NCBI GenBank assembly: GCA_020440025.1
Contig: JAGROX010000211.1
Location: 1 to 37,699 of the forward strand
Reading direction: 5' to 3'
Length of the DNA stretch: 37,699 bases
Origin: Verrucomicrobiia bacterium
Lineage (GTDB): Bacteria > Verrucomicrobiota > Verrucomicrobiia > Verrucomicrobiales > DEV007
The notes beneath the pieces were generated by a model, which did no database searches, was not told the DNA's origin, and was given only the letters and a program-made list of their open reading frames with translations. This document shows, piece after piece, positions 17,034-24,845 of this stretch (position 1 is its first letter; the number at the start of each line of letters is the position of its first letter). The position numbers and the translations under genes were made by a program.

Positions 17034-20000
17034 ATGTCGTTCTCCTTCCGCAATCTGTTTGCCCAAGACCAACCCCCGGGTGGTACCGAGCAATCTCCAG
17101 CCTCGTCGGAGGCCCCCATGGCTGGCGGGCCTGAGAACCCATTTTCTTCCGGAGGCTTTTCGAATCCATTTTCGGCCTCATCGGGCGGGCAGCCCGCACC
17201 GGCCTCTCCGGCTCAGGAAACGAAGGAATCTCCGTTTCGTCCGAATCCGCATCCGACCAATCGAGGAAGTTTTGAGGCCATGTTTTCCGGTCAGCCTGGC
17301 GGTAGAACGGCAACGATTTCCTTGCGCGAGTTGGTTCCCTACTTGCCGCCTTCGTTGGTCTCACTTGGTGACTTGCCTTTGGATCGTTCTTTTGAAATTC
17401 CTCTCTCTGGCAATGGTGATCTGGAGGTGAAGCTGTCTACCATCCAAACGGTCTGTCCCGAGGTCTTTGCCACGGAGATCACGCCGCTGAATGATTCGGA
17501 GATCACGCTTCCGTTTGGCGATTCGAACCAGGCGCCAGTCAAGTCGGCGGCTACTCCGGCGGCGACCGATACCATGCGCCCTCAGGAAACAACGATTTCG
17601 CAACCGATTGAGAAGGAGAGCGCGGCGGCGGAAGATGTTCCGGTGACCGCCAAACGTGGCATTTTCAGTTCGCTTTTCTCCGGCGGATCGAAATCCGCTC
17701 AGAGTAGTGGTGAGGATGAGCCGATCAGTGCTGGAGTGACAAATTCCGCTTCTTCCCCGGTCTCTGCCTCTGGGGGCGGGAATGCTCGACCGCAGCCAGC
17801 TTCGGGGCTTCCGCCGGTGGCGAGCAATCCCTTTTCTGCCGGCGAAGCTTCTGTCGCAGCCCGTTCCAAGTCTGGCGGAGCTGGAGAGAATCCGTTTGCT
17901 GCCGGGCTGTCCGCTGAGGTTGAAGAGAGAAAAGGATTCGTGAACCCTTTCGCCTCCCCTTCCCCGAGCTTTGCCTCCCCGGCCGATGAGTCGAAGGAAA
18001 CACCGGAAGCAGCTCCAACTGCCTGGTCTCAGCCGACACCCGAAGCGAAGGTAGCGGTCGAATCCGACAAAGTTTTTGGTGGTCCTGCCATTCCCGAAAA
18101 TCGGGTCGAGCCAAAACATCAAGCTGAACCCGTGGAATCCAAAGGCTCCGCTTTTGGAGAAAAAACAGCTCCCTCTCCGTTTGGATTTCCGGCAGCAAAG
18201 GATGAAGGAAGCTCGCTCTTTGGTGCTTTTGGCACCCCGCCGCAACCTGTCAGTCAGCCCGAGAAACCAGCTGAAAGCTTTCCGAGTGTCGCAAAGGAAA
18301 GCGCGTGGACGGAATTTTCCAAGAAATCCGTCGAAGAGCCCCTCGAACCGAAGGGGCTTGAGAAAACAGCTCCCGTGGCTGAATCGCTGCCTGAGCCTGC
18401 ACCCGCACCCGAGCCGGCTGAGGAATCTACCTCCGCCCAAGCTCCGAGCTGGAACATTCCCAGTCTGGATCCTGCGCCTGCGAAATCGCAACCTGCTCCG
18501 GTGGATTCGCCTTGGTCGGGAAGTCTCTTTGGAAACGGTGGTAATGCCGTTTCCAGCGAGGATGACAATCCTTTTGCCGGTCCGATCTCGGCAACTCCGG
18601 AGAAGGTCCAGCAGACATCGTCCCCTGCTCCAGTATCCGAGGCTGTCTCAGTCGAAGAACCAGTCAAGGATCAGGCTGAGAGAACTGGGTTGACCGACTT
18701 TGACACGTTTTTCTCAAGGCATCTCGAGACCGAATCCGAGCCGGAAGAGGACTCGCCGTTTGAGCCCCCGTCAAAGGCGGCAACGGCTCGGGAGGTGGCG
18801 CCGACTCCCGCACCCGCTGCAGCTCCTGAAGAGTCAGTCGTTCCGATTTGGTCCGGATCATTTCCCTCCTCGATTTTCGGCAATCTGGCCTCGAAACCAA
18901 AGGCTGAGGAACCCGCCCCGGAACCCAAGTCCACGCCACGCGAGACGGCGCCCGTTTCTCCTTGGGATTCGGCCCCTGCTGCCGAGGAGCCTGTTTCGGC
19001 TCCCTCCGCGCCAGAGCCTGATCCTATTCCGGTCTCAGCGCCTGCGACACCCGCCGCATCTCCCGATCAGGTGGTGTTTTCGCTACGAGACATTTTGATT
19101 CCGATGACTCAGAAGACGGGGATCAATTTTTCCAATATCCCGCCCGTCGCCAAGGTGCGTCTGCCAGTGTCGCTGATCGAGCCCCAGTTGGCGACCGGCG
19201 AGGTCTCGCTTCGCGTCATCGATTTGGCTCGCTACACCGATCTGGAGTCGGCTGAGTTGCTGAAACGCATCGATCCGATGCTGTCGATTCCTTTGCCGCA
19301 GAATGAGCTCTTCCATCAACTTCAGGATATCGCTCCCGAGTTGTTGCCGGAATCCGACATGGATCTCGAGACCGAGTTTACGACCCTGTTTGCTTCAGAG
19401 GCTGACAGCGATTCCGGATTGACCTGGCTGTCGCCGCCCAAGGTGACGGATGAGTCGGTGGTGGCCCCATGGGAGACTGCTCCGGTTGCGGCTCCGACAT
19501 CAAATCCTCAACCTGAACCTGAGGCTCAACCGGAAGCGAAACCGGAAGCCGAGCAGGCACCGCAGCCGAAAGTCGAAGAACCTAAAGAGCAAGAGGCAAT
19601 GGCAGCCGCCGCACCGGCGCCGAAGCGAGTGATCTCTGTGACGAGAACATCTCAGGCGAGTCCGTCTCCGGCCCAGAAGCCCGCCGCGGAGATCGCGAAG
19701 GCACCGGTAGCCGCGATCGAAAAGAGTGCAGGCCCCACGATCATCGACACCATCATTCCGACTTCGAAGCCGGTGGTCACGGCTTCGGCCGCTCCCAAAG
19801 CGCCCCAGTCTCAACCGGCTCCCAAAGTCGCCAAGGAAGACCCGTTTGCGAGCTTCAATATCCTGGGACCGCTGCCCGTGGATGACGAATTGACTTCCGA
19901 TCCTGTTCAGCCCCAGCCAGACACCGTGGAACCGAAACCCGCCAGCCCCACCTCGTCCTTTCCATCCTCGGACTGGCCAGATCCCTTCGCACCTCTTCCG

Positions 20001-20981
20001 CGGAAGTCGCCGCCTCGCGCCGCCGAGCCGACTCCGGTCGCTGAGGATCGGGAAGAAGAGGAAGGTGACACGTTCTTTGATGATTTGAACCATTTCTCTG
20101 GCGCAACTCAGGAGGTGAAAAAGGAACCGAAACCCGAGCCGGAAGCCGAGACTCCTGCCGCCAGCCGGTCCAAGGAAATCAAGGACGTGCCGAAACGGGA
20201 GAAAGAAATGCCCACCGGCTTCACCAGTTTTGCTTCGTTCGACGATTTGGAGCCATTCAGCCCATCCACCACCATGGAATGGCCTGGCAATGCACTGCCC
20301 AAGAAGAGTATCGAGAAAGCACCTGAGAAGGAGGCCGACGCTCCCGCCCCAGTTGCTGCGGCACCAGAACCAGAACCAGTAGCCACCCCAGCTCCTGAGC
20401 CGACCCCGACTCGGACGGTTGCCCCGACGACTCCGCTCTCGACGGGAGGGAACTTCTTCGAGGAACTGACTGCCGACACGCTTGAGGAGATTCCCAGCCA
20501 AGCCGCGGTCCAGTCACCGGCGTCATCCGTTCCGGCGACTTTGACGACTCCGGTAGTGCCCTCGCCAGTTCCTACCAAGAATCTTGAAATGGGCATTCGT
20601 GACATTGAACTGCGGGCGGTGTTCGGCACCAACGAGCCATTCACCTATAAGCGGGTCGCGGATCTTGCGGCTTCGTTGCCAGGAGTGGAAGCCTGCGCCC
20701 TGATCGGTCCCGACATGGCGGTGCAAGCGCCGCGGGGGCGTGAATCTGGCGATCTGGCAAATCAGGCGGGCGCGCTCATGAACAGCGCCCGAGAGTTGGC
20801 GCGCTTCACCGGAGTGGCCAATGCCGAAACTTTTACCCTGCACACCGAAAGGGGAATCGTCAGCGTGTTCGTCCACGGAGACTGCTGTCTCACCGTGCGT
20901 CACTCCGAAGGTCAGTTCGATCCGGGCGTCCGGGAAAAACTGATTCTCGTTTCCCGAGGTCTCTCCGGCCTGGAAAGCTGA
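17034..20981 (+). CDS. Giant disordered scaffold-like protein with C-terminal Roadblock/LC7-like domain
   Basis: The protein has 1315 residues and I know no named family for the whole chain. Most of it is low-complexity Pro/Ala/Glu/Ser text, surely disordered. Three folded islands stand out. Residues about 90-165 (ISLRELVPYLPPSLVSLG...SEITLPFG) and about 680-770 (VFSLRDILIPMTQKTG...LPQNELFHQL) look like diverged copies of one small domain. Residues about 1182-1315 (RDIELRAVFGTNEPFTYKRV...RGIVSVFVHGDCCLTVRH) look like a Roadblock/LC7 domain, the fold of MglB. Six NPF motifs and five S-[LI]-F-[SG]-like motifs are scattered in the linkers. No signal peptide is present, so it is cytoplasmic. It lies 61 bases upstream of the MglA-like GTPase; a role as a multivalent GTPase scaffold is inference. 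Confidence 0.85.
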   Translation: MSFSFRNLFAQDQPPGGTEQSPASSEAPMAGGPENPFSSGGFSNPFSASSGGQPAPASPAQETKESPFRPNPHPTNRGSFEAMFSGQPGGRTATISLRELVPYLPPSLVSLGDLPLDRSFEIPLSGNGDLEVKLSTIQTVCPEVFATEITPLNDSEITLPFGDSNQAPVKSAATPAATDTMRPQETTISQPIEKESAAAEDVPVTAKRGIFSSLFSGGSKSAQSSGEDEPISAGVTNSASSPVSASGGGNARPQPASGLPPVASNPFSAGEASVAARSKSGGAGENPFAAGLSAEVEERKGFVNPFASPSPSFASPADESKETPEAAPTAWSQPTPEAKVAVESDKVFGGPAIPENRVEPKHQAEPVESKGSAFGEKTAPSPFGFPAAKDEGSSLFGAFGTPPQPVSQPEKPAESFPSVAKESAWTEFSKKSVEEPLEPKGLEKTAPVAESLPEPAPAPEPAEESTSAQAPSWNIPSLDPAPAKSQPAPVDSPWSGSLFGNGGNAVSSEDDNPFAGPISATPEKVQQTSSPAPVSEAVSVEEPVKDQAERTGLTDFDTFFSRHLETESEPEEDSPFEPPSKAATAREVAPTPAPAAAPEESVVPIWSGSFPSSIFGNLASKPKAEEPAPEPKSTPRETAPVSPWDSAPAAEEPVSAPSAPEPDPIPVSAPATPAASPDQVVFSLRDILIPMTQKTGINFSNIPPVAKVRLPVSLIEPQLATGEVSLRVIDLARYTDLESAELLKRIDPMLSIPLPQNELFHQLQDIAPELLPESDMDLETEFTTLFASEADSDSGLTWLSPPKVTDESVVAPWETAPVAAPTSNPQPEPEAQPEAKPEAEQAPQPKVEEPKEQEAMAAAAPAPKRVISVTRTSQASPSPAQKPAAEIAKAPVAAIEKSAGPTIIDTIIPTSKPVVTASAAPKAPQSQPAPKVAKEDPFASFNILGPLPVDDELTSDPVQPQPDTVEPKPASPTSSFPSSDWPDPFAPLPRKSPPRAAEPTPVAEDREEEEGDTFFDDLNHFSGATQEVKKEPKPEPEAETPAASRSKEIKDVPKREKEMPTGFTSFASFDDLEPFSPSTTMEWPGNALPKKSIEKAPEKEADAPAPVAAAPEPEPVATPAPEPTPTRTVAPTTPLSTGGNFFEELTADTLEEIPSQAAVQSPASSVPATLTTPVVPSPVPTKNLEMGIRDIELRAVFGTNEPFTYKRVADLAASLPGVEACALIGPDMAVQAPRGRESGDLANQAGALMNSARELARFTGVANAETFTLHTERGIVSVFVHGDCCLTVRHSEGQFDPGVREKLILVSRGLSGLES

Positions 20982-21042
20982 GCGGTTGTCCATTTGATTA
21001 TTTCCGATTTCTTCATCACACCTTTCACCCCCAAACATCGCC

Positions 21043-21768
21043 ATGGCCGTCGTCAACCACGACACCCGAGAAGTTCAGTTCAAGATCGTCTATTGTGGCA
21101 CCCCGCTCGGGGGCAAGACGACCAACCTGATCTACATCCACGACCGGCTCGCGCCTGCGATGCGGGGCGACATGGCGTCCATCGCCACGGAACAGGAGCG
21201 AACCCTGTTTTTCGATTTCCTGCCGGTTCATCCGACGGTGATCGCGGGCTACGACACTCGCTTTCAGCTCTACTCCGTACCAGGCCAGAAGATCTATGGC
21301 GAGACCCGCCGCATTGTCCTGACCGGTGTCGATGGCATCGTGTTCGTGGCGGATTCCGATCCAGACCGCATGGAAGCCAATCTGGAGGCTCTGGAGTCGA
21401 CTCTGGAAGCCTTGAGATCCTTGAATCGTTCCTTTGATCGGATGCCGGTGTTTTTCCAATTCAACAAACGCGACCTGCCCAACGCGATGCGACCGGAAGA
21501 GATGGACGAAGCCCTCAGGGTGACTCGTCCCACGTTTCTAGCCTGCGCCAACAGCGGATACAACGTGTTTGCCACACTCGACGCGGTCACTCAAAAAGTG
21601 CTAAGAGATTTTCACCATCGACGGAGGCTGCGAGTCCTGCGCGAGGAAGAGAGTGCTGCTGCCTCTGTGGCCATTCCCACTTCCACTCCGCGACAGACGA
21701 GCCCCCCTTCGCCGAACCCATCTCGGACTTCCGCAGACCCGGCATCAGAAGTTGCGCTGGGAAGCTGA
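21043..21768 (+). CDS. MglA-type small Ras-like GTPase
   Basis: The protein has 241 residues. The P-loop GTPLGGKT is at residues 19-26 within KIVYCGTPLGGKTTNLIYIH. ERTLFFDFLP marks switch I, and LYSVPGQKIYGETRR marks the switch II region, where the usual DxxG is replaced by VPG as in MglA proteins. VDGIVFVADSD follows. NKRD at residues 141-144 gives guanine specificity. This is the bacterial polarity GTPase family that cycles with a Roadblock (MglB) GAP. A 40-residue Ser/Pro/Thr-rich tail after about residue 200 is unusual for MglA. Genes on both sides encode Roadblock-domain proteins, which strongly supports a functional set. No Shine-Dalgarno is seen; CCCAAACATCG lies 2 bases before the ATG. 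Confidence 0.93.
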   Translation: MAVVNHDTREVQFKIVYCGTPLGGKTTNLIYIHDRLAPAMRGDMASIATEQERTLFFDFLPVHPTVIAGYDTRFQLYSVPGQKIYGETRRIVLTGVDGIVFVADSDPDRMEANLEALESTLEALRSLNRSFDRMPVFFQFNKRDLPNAMRPEEMDEALRVTRPTFLACANSGYNVFATLDAVTQKVLRDFHHRRRLRVLREEESAAASVAIPTSTPRQTSPPSPNPSRTSADPASEVALGS

Positions 21769-21857
21769 GGATTTTCGCGCTATGGTGATCTTTTGATTTC
21801 CCGGAAAATCTGGATTGAGTTCGTCACCATCAACCGCCTGTCTGAAAAGAGAACCCC

Positions 21858-22391
21858 ATGAACGCAGACCCTGAAAACGAGATCCTCGATTGGGATGATG
21901 TTGAAGTCAGTGCCGATGCCGCCGACCGGGCTGAGGATCTGCTGCGCGACTTCGCCGCCGAAGCCGAACTGGACATGGCCGTGATCGTGGATCGCAGCGG
22001 CGGCATGATCGCCGGCGTCGCCAGTCGTCCCGATGTCGATGTCGACACCGTCGGAGCCTTGGTCGCCGGTGCCTTTGGTGCGATGCGCTCCCTCGCTCGT
22101 GAACTCGGAGAGTCTGCCATCGTGGAGAGTCTTCATCACGGCGACAAAGACACCATCTACCTGCGTCAGATTGGTTCCCGATACATTTTGCTCGGCGTCG
22201 CGGCGTTGACTCTGCCTGCGGGCATTGTTCGGGAAAAGGCCGCTCAGATTTCCGGTCCTCTGGCAGGATTGCTCGGGGAGCCGCCTGTTTCCGCCCCGGC
22301 ACCCGCAGTGGCATCAGCAGAACCTCCTGTTTCCGACTCACCCCCTCCGTCAAGTTCGTCTCAATCCGGCTACGCCTACGACATCGGCTGA
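21858..22391 (+). CDS. Roadblock/LC7 domain protein (MglB-like)
   Basis: This 177-residue protein has a Roadblock/LC7 fold from about residue 18 to 130: AEDLLRDFAAEAELDMAVIVDRSGGMIAG, then VGALVAGAFGAMRSLARELG, DKDTIYLRQIGSRYILLGVA and the closing helix. Such proteins dimerise and bind MglA-type GTPases as GAP or effector. The C-terminal 45 residues are Pro/Ser/Ala-rich and disordered, echoing the composition of the large upstream protein. It starts 89 bases after the GTPase stop and is followed after 152 bases by the ExbB-like gene. With the C-terminal domain of the scaffold there are two different Roadblock partners for a single GTPase. Confidence 0.88.
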   Translation: MNADPENEILDWDDVEVSADAADRAEDLLRDFAAEAELDMAVIVDRSGGMIAGVASRPDVDVDTVGALVAGAFGAMRSLARELGESAIVESLHHGDKDTIYLRQIGSRYILLGVAALTLPAGIVREKAAQISGPLAGLLGEPPVSAPAPAVASAEPPVSDSPPPSSSSQSGYAYDIG

Positions 22392-22543
22392 CGCACTTTG
22401 CGTTGGTAGTCAGGCAGATTGCGTGCATTTTGAGAGCGGATTGGCGGGAATCCTGCCTGCAAAACCCTGGAGGTTGGTGAGTCGTTTATTGCTTGTCACG
22501 CGGGGATGATCGTGGCATTTGAAATGAAGGGAAGGAACGCATC

Positions 22544-23239
22544 ATGATTGATCTGATCGAAAAAGGAGGCCCCCTAATGTGGCTGCTTTTGGGCTGTAGC
22601 ATTCTGACAGTCGCCATTTCTTTGGAGCGGTATTTTCATTTTCATCGGGCCCGTATCGATGTCGGCGATCTGCTCCATGGCTTGCGGAATCTCGTTCGCA
22701 ACCGCAACTATGCCGAGGCGCTCCACGAGTGCGCTGGCACTCCGGGGCCCGTCGCCCGTGTGATTCACTCGGCGCTGATTCGTCACGATTCACCGCGCAC
22801 GGAGTTGAAAGAAATCGTGCAGGAAAGCGGCCAGCTCGAAGTTCCCAAGCTGGAAAAGTATCTCGCCGTGCTCCTCTCCATTGCCTATGTTGCTCCGCTC
22901 ATCGGTCTGCTTGGCACCATTCTCGGATTGGTGAATACCTTTGTTCAGGTGAATGCCGCTGGGGGATACGCTACCGCGACCGAGATTTCCAAAGGGGTTT
23001 ACACCAGCCTGATCAGCTCCGCCGCCGGTCTCATGGTTGCGATTCCGGCATTTGTTCTCTATTCCTTTTTGCGGTCCTATGCCAAGACCCTCATGCATGA
23101 CATGGAGCGGGCCGGTATTGAAATCGTGAACATCGTCTGCGACCTCCGCAAACAACGTTCCGACATTATTCTGATGAATGCCGGTAGCCAGACCGAGCCA
23201 TCGGACGATGAGAAGGGCCCTTCATTGGCGTCCAAGTGA
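22544..23239 (+). CDS. MotA/TolQ/ExbB family proton channel protein
   Basis: The protein has 231 residues with three transmembrane segments: near residues 8-25 (LMWLLLGCSILTVAISLE), 106-133 (YLAVLLSIAYVAPLIGLLGT onward) and 151-178 (GVYTSLISSAAGLMVAIPAF). The two C-terminal helices carry the small-residue and Thr/Ser pattern that lines the proton path in ExbB/TolQ. The cytoplasmic section between helix 1 and 2 is the usual one. The protein assembles as a pentamer around an ExbD dimer and converts proton motive force into movement. AAGGAA at good distance before the ATG is one of the clearer ribosome-binding sites here. It overlaps exbD by 4 bases. Confidence 0.92.
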   Translation: MIDLIEKGGPLMWLLLGCSILTVAISLERYFHFHRARIDVGDLLHGLRNLVRNRNYAEALHECAGTPGPVARVIHSALIRHDSPRTELKEIVQESGQLEVPKLEKYLAVLLSIAYVAPLIGLLGTILGLVNTFVQVNAAGGYATATEISKGVYTSLISSAAGLMVAIPAFVLYSFLRSYAKTLMHDMERAGIEIVNIVCDLRKQRSDIILMNAGSQTEPSDDEKGPSLASK

Positions 23240-23646
23240 AATTGCAGTCGTCATTGCCCACCCGGGCCGCTCCGCTCTACACGGCGCCCTTGCTGGATGC
23301 CGTGTTGCTTTTGCTGATTTTTTTCCTGCTGGGGTCGAATTTCATTCTGAAATCGGGCATTGCGGTGGATCTCCCGTTTTCTGACTCCAGTCTGCCTGCG
23401 GTGGAGCGTTCCCACATCGTCACCATCGTGCCGGGCGAGGCCATTCAATATTATTTCAATGAGGACAGGGTCACCATGGAAGAGCTGGAACTGCGATTGG
23501 AACAAGGGGTGGAGCAGACCCGCCAGGTGATTCTCTTGGCCGATGCGCGGGCCGCTTATGGAACCGTCATGCAGGTGTCGACTTTGATTCTGAAACACGG
23601 CTACGATCTCGCCTATGCCACCGGCAGCGAACCCGTGGCTCCCTGA
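23236..23646 (+). CDS. ExbD/TolR family protein
   Basis: The protein has 136 residues. Its single transmembrane segment PLLDAVLLLLIFFLLGSNF contains the essential proton-carrying Asp (residue 21), followed by a periplasmic domain (IVTIVPGEAIQYYFNEDRVTMEELELRL, ILLADARAAYGTVMQVSTLI) with the TolR/ExbD fold. The start is GTG at 23236 and overlaps the ExbB-like stop as GTGA, so the two are coupled. It partners the ExbB-like channel. The next gene, 22 bases on, encodes a TonB-like protein, so a Ton-type energy transducer is the simplest reading. Confidence 0.92.
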   Translation: MKLQSSLPTRAAPLYTAPLLDAVLLLLIFFLLGSNFILKSGIAVDLPFSDSSLPAVERSHIVTIVPGEAIQYYFNEDRVTMEELELRLEQGVEQTRQVILLADARAAYGTVMQVSTLILKHGYDLAYATGSEPVAP

Positions 23647-23668
23647 CTGACTGGCCGCACGTGGTGCC

Positions 23669-24436
23669 ATGGAAAAGACCGAAGACAGCCCGACTCAAAA
23701 CGGCCATCAGGGCCGGGATGGGCTCATGTTTGATTGGTCGAACTCGAAAGGTGTGGTGGTTCACATCGGCACCTTCCTGGCCGCGTCGCTCGGGGTTCAC
23801 CTCTTTGGATTCTACCTTTTTCAGGTGGTTTATCCGGTGACGGCCCGGGTCGAGCCCATTCCCAGCCGGGTCCGGGTGCTCGATCCCTCCCAGCCTTCTG
23901 TCAGTGCCCTCATGCGGCAGATCGATGATCGCCTGGTATTTCTCCGGCCGGCATCCTCGGGATCCGAGGCGCGGGTCGGACTCACTGATTATACCGTGCA
24001 GTTTCAGCCGTCCTTTGCTGGCCACGAACTGACGTTTCGACGATTGCCAGTAACTGGCATCGCCACTCAGGAAGCCGAGGGCATGGGAATCGTGCTGCCA
24101 CCGGTGACAAAGGTGGATCTACCCACATCGACCCTGAGGAATTGGCGGCTGGGTGGCGGATTGTCTGATCGCCCGGTGCGGAAGCAGGAGGCTCTCGACA
24201 AGGCCTTTGCGGAGTTCGAGACCAGCGGCAAAGTGGTGCGTCTCAGCCTTGCCGTGGATCGGCGTGGGCAATTGCGGGCGGTGCTTCCCGTGAAGACTGA
24301 AGAAACCATTCCCGAGATTGATCTGGGGGATCTTGAGAATGCGGTGTGGACGAATCTCCGCTTCGAACCCGAGATCGGTCCGGCTCCAGGGAATGATGAA
24401 GACTGGCAACGCGGTTGGTTGGAAATCGGTCGATGA
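23669..24436 (+). CDS. TonB-like energy transducer
   Basis: The protein has 255 residues. A 35-residue cytoplasmic N-terminus precedes one transmembrane helix (VVVHIGTFLAASLGVHLFGF), then a periplasmic linker and a C-terminal domain (KVVRLSLAVDRRGQLRAVLP...LENAVWTNLRFEPEIG) with the beta-strand pattern of TonB C-terminal domains. The His in the transmembrane helix is where TonB and TolA carry a functionally important His. The Pro-rich spacer of classical TonB is short here, and the canonical YP motif is not visible. It lies 22 bases after exbD. The outer-membrane partner is unknown and no TonB-dependent receptor is encoded in the window. The longer cytoplasmic N-terminus could contact cytoplasmic partners. 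Confidence 0.75.
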   Translation: MEKTEDSPTQNGHQGRDGLMFDWSNSKGVVVHIGTFLAASLGVHLFGFYLFQVVYPVTARVEPIPSRVRVLDPSQPSVSALMRQIDDRLVFLRPASSGSEARVGLTDYTVQFQPSFAGHELTFRRLPVTGIATQEAEGMGIVLPPVTKVDLPTSTLRNWRLGGGLSDRPVRKQEALDKAFAEFETSGKVVRLSLAVDRRGQLRAVLPVKTEETIPEIDLGDLENAVWTNLRFEPEIGPAPGNDEDWQRGWLEIGR

Positions 24437-24498
24437 CATGGTAATCTGAAAGACTGGGTCGGGATTTTCCGGCTACTTGGTGACGTTTTTTTATCGGC

Positions 24499-24738
24499 AT
24501 GATCCGCGTCTCACTTGACCACCTTATCGTCGTCTATCTCGCGATATTGCTGGGATTTCTTTTTTGCGTCTGGGTGGCGGCCGAGCTTTTTCATACCCGT
24601 CGGGAGCGTCGTCGTCGCAGAGACTTCGTCATCTGCGGGATCTGCGATCACGTTTTCGAAGATCGTTCCGAGAAACACCTCATGAACTGCCCGCGATGCG
24701 GAGCGCTGACAGAACGAAGTAAGGTCAGAGAAATCTGA
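24499..24738 (+). CDS. Small membrane protein with C-terminal zinc ribbon
   Basis: This 79-residue protein is not in any family I can name. One transmembrane helix (HLIVVYLAILLGFLFCVWVAAELF, given here in outline) is followed by a strongly basic stretch (HTRRERRRRRDF), which predicts a cytoplasmic C-terminus. A treble-Cys pattern CGIC...CPRC with an intervening 16-20 residues looks like a zinc ribbon. It lies between the TonB-like gene (62 bases) and fabF (107 bases to the preferred fabF start), same strand. The basic, zinc-binding face could contact nucleic acid or a phospholipid surface; that is a guess. A run of seven T residues ends 6 bases before its ATG. Confidence 0.7.
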   Translation: MIRVSLDHLIVVYLAILLGFLFCVWVAAELFHTRRERRRRRDFVICGICDHVFEDRSEKHLMNCPRCGALTERSKVREI

Positions 24739-24845
24739 CGCGTCTGACCAAGCAGGCCGTTCTTTCCCACTTCCGAGCGATGGGACAAATGGCCTTGCAA
24801 AGGGGATCAAGCATGGTGAGTTTAGCTCCCAAAATTTCCAGAGAT

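Noticed and set aside
17034..20981. Several arginine-rich frames of 60-376 codons on both strands within the scaffold gene
   Set aside because: They arise because the Pro/Ala/Glu-rich codons read as Arg/Ser/Gly-rich text in other frames. No domain is seen, and the C-terminal Roadblock-like domain fixes the true frame.
24487..24493. Seven T residues as a terminator after the TonB-like gene
   Set aside because: No convincing stem precedes the T run.
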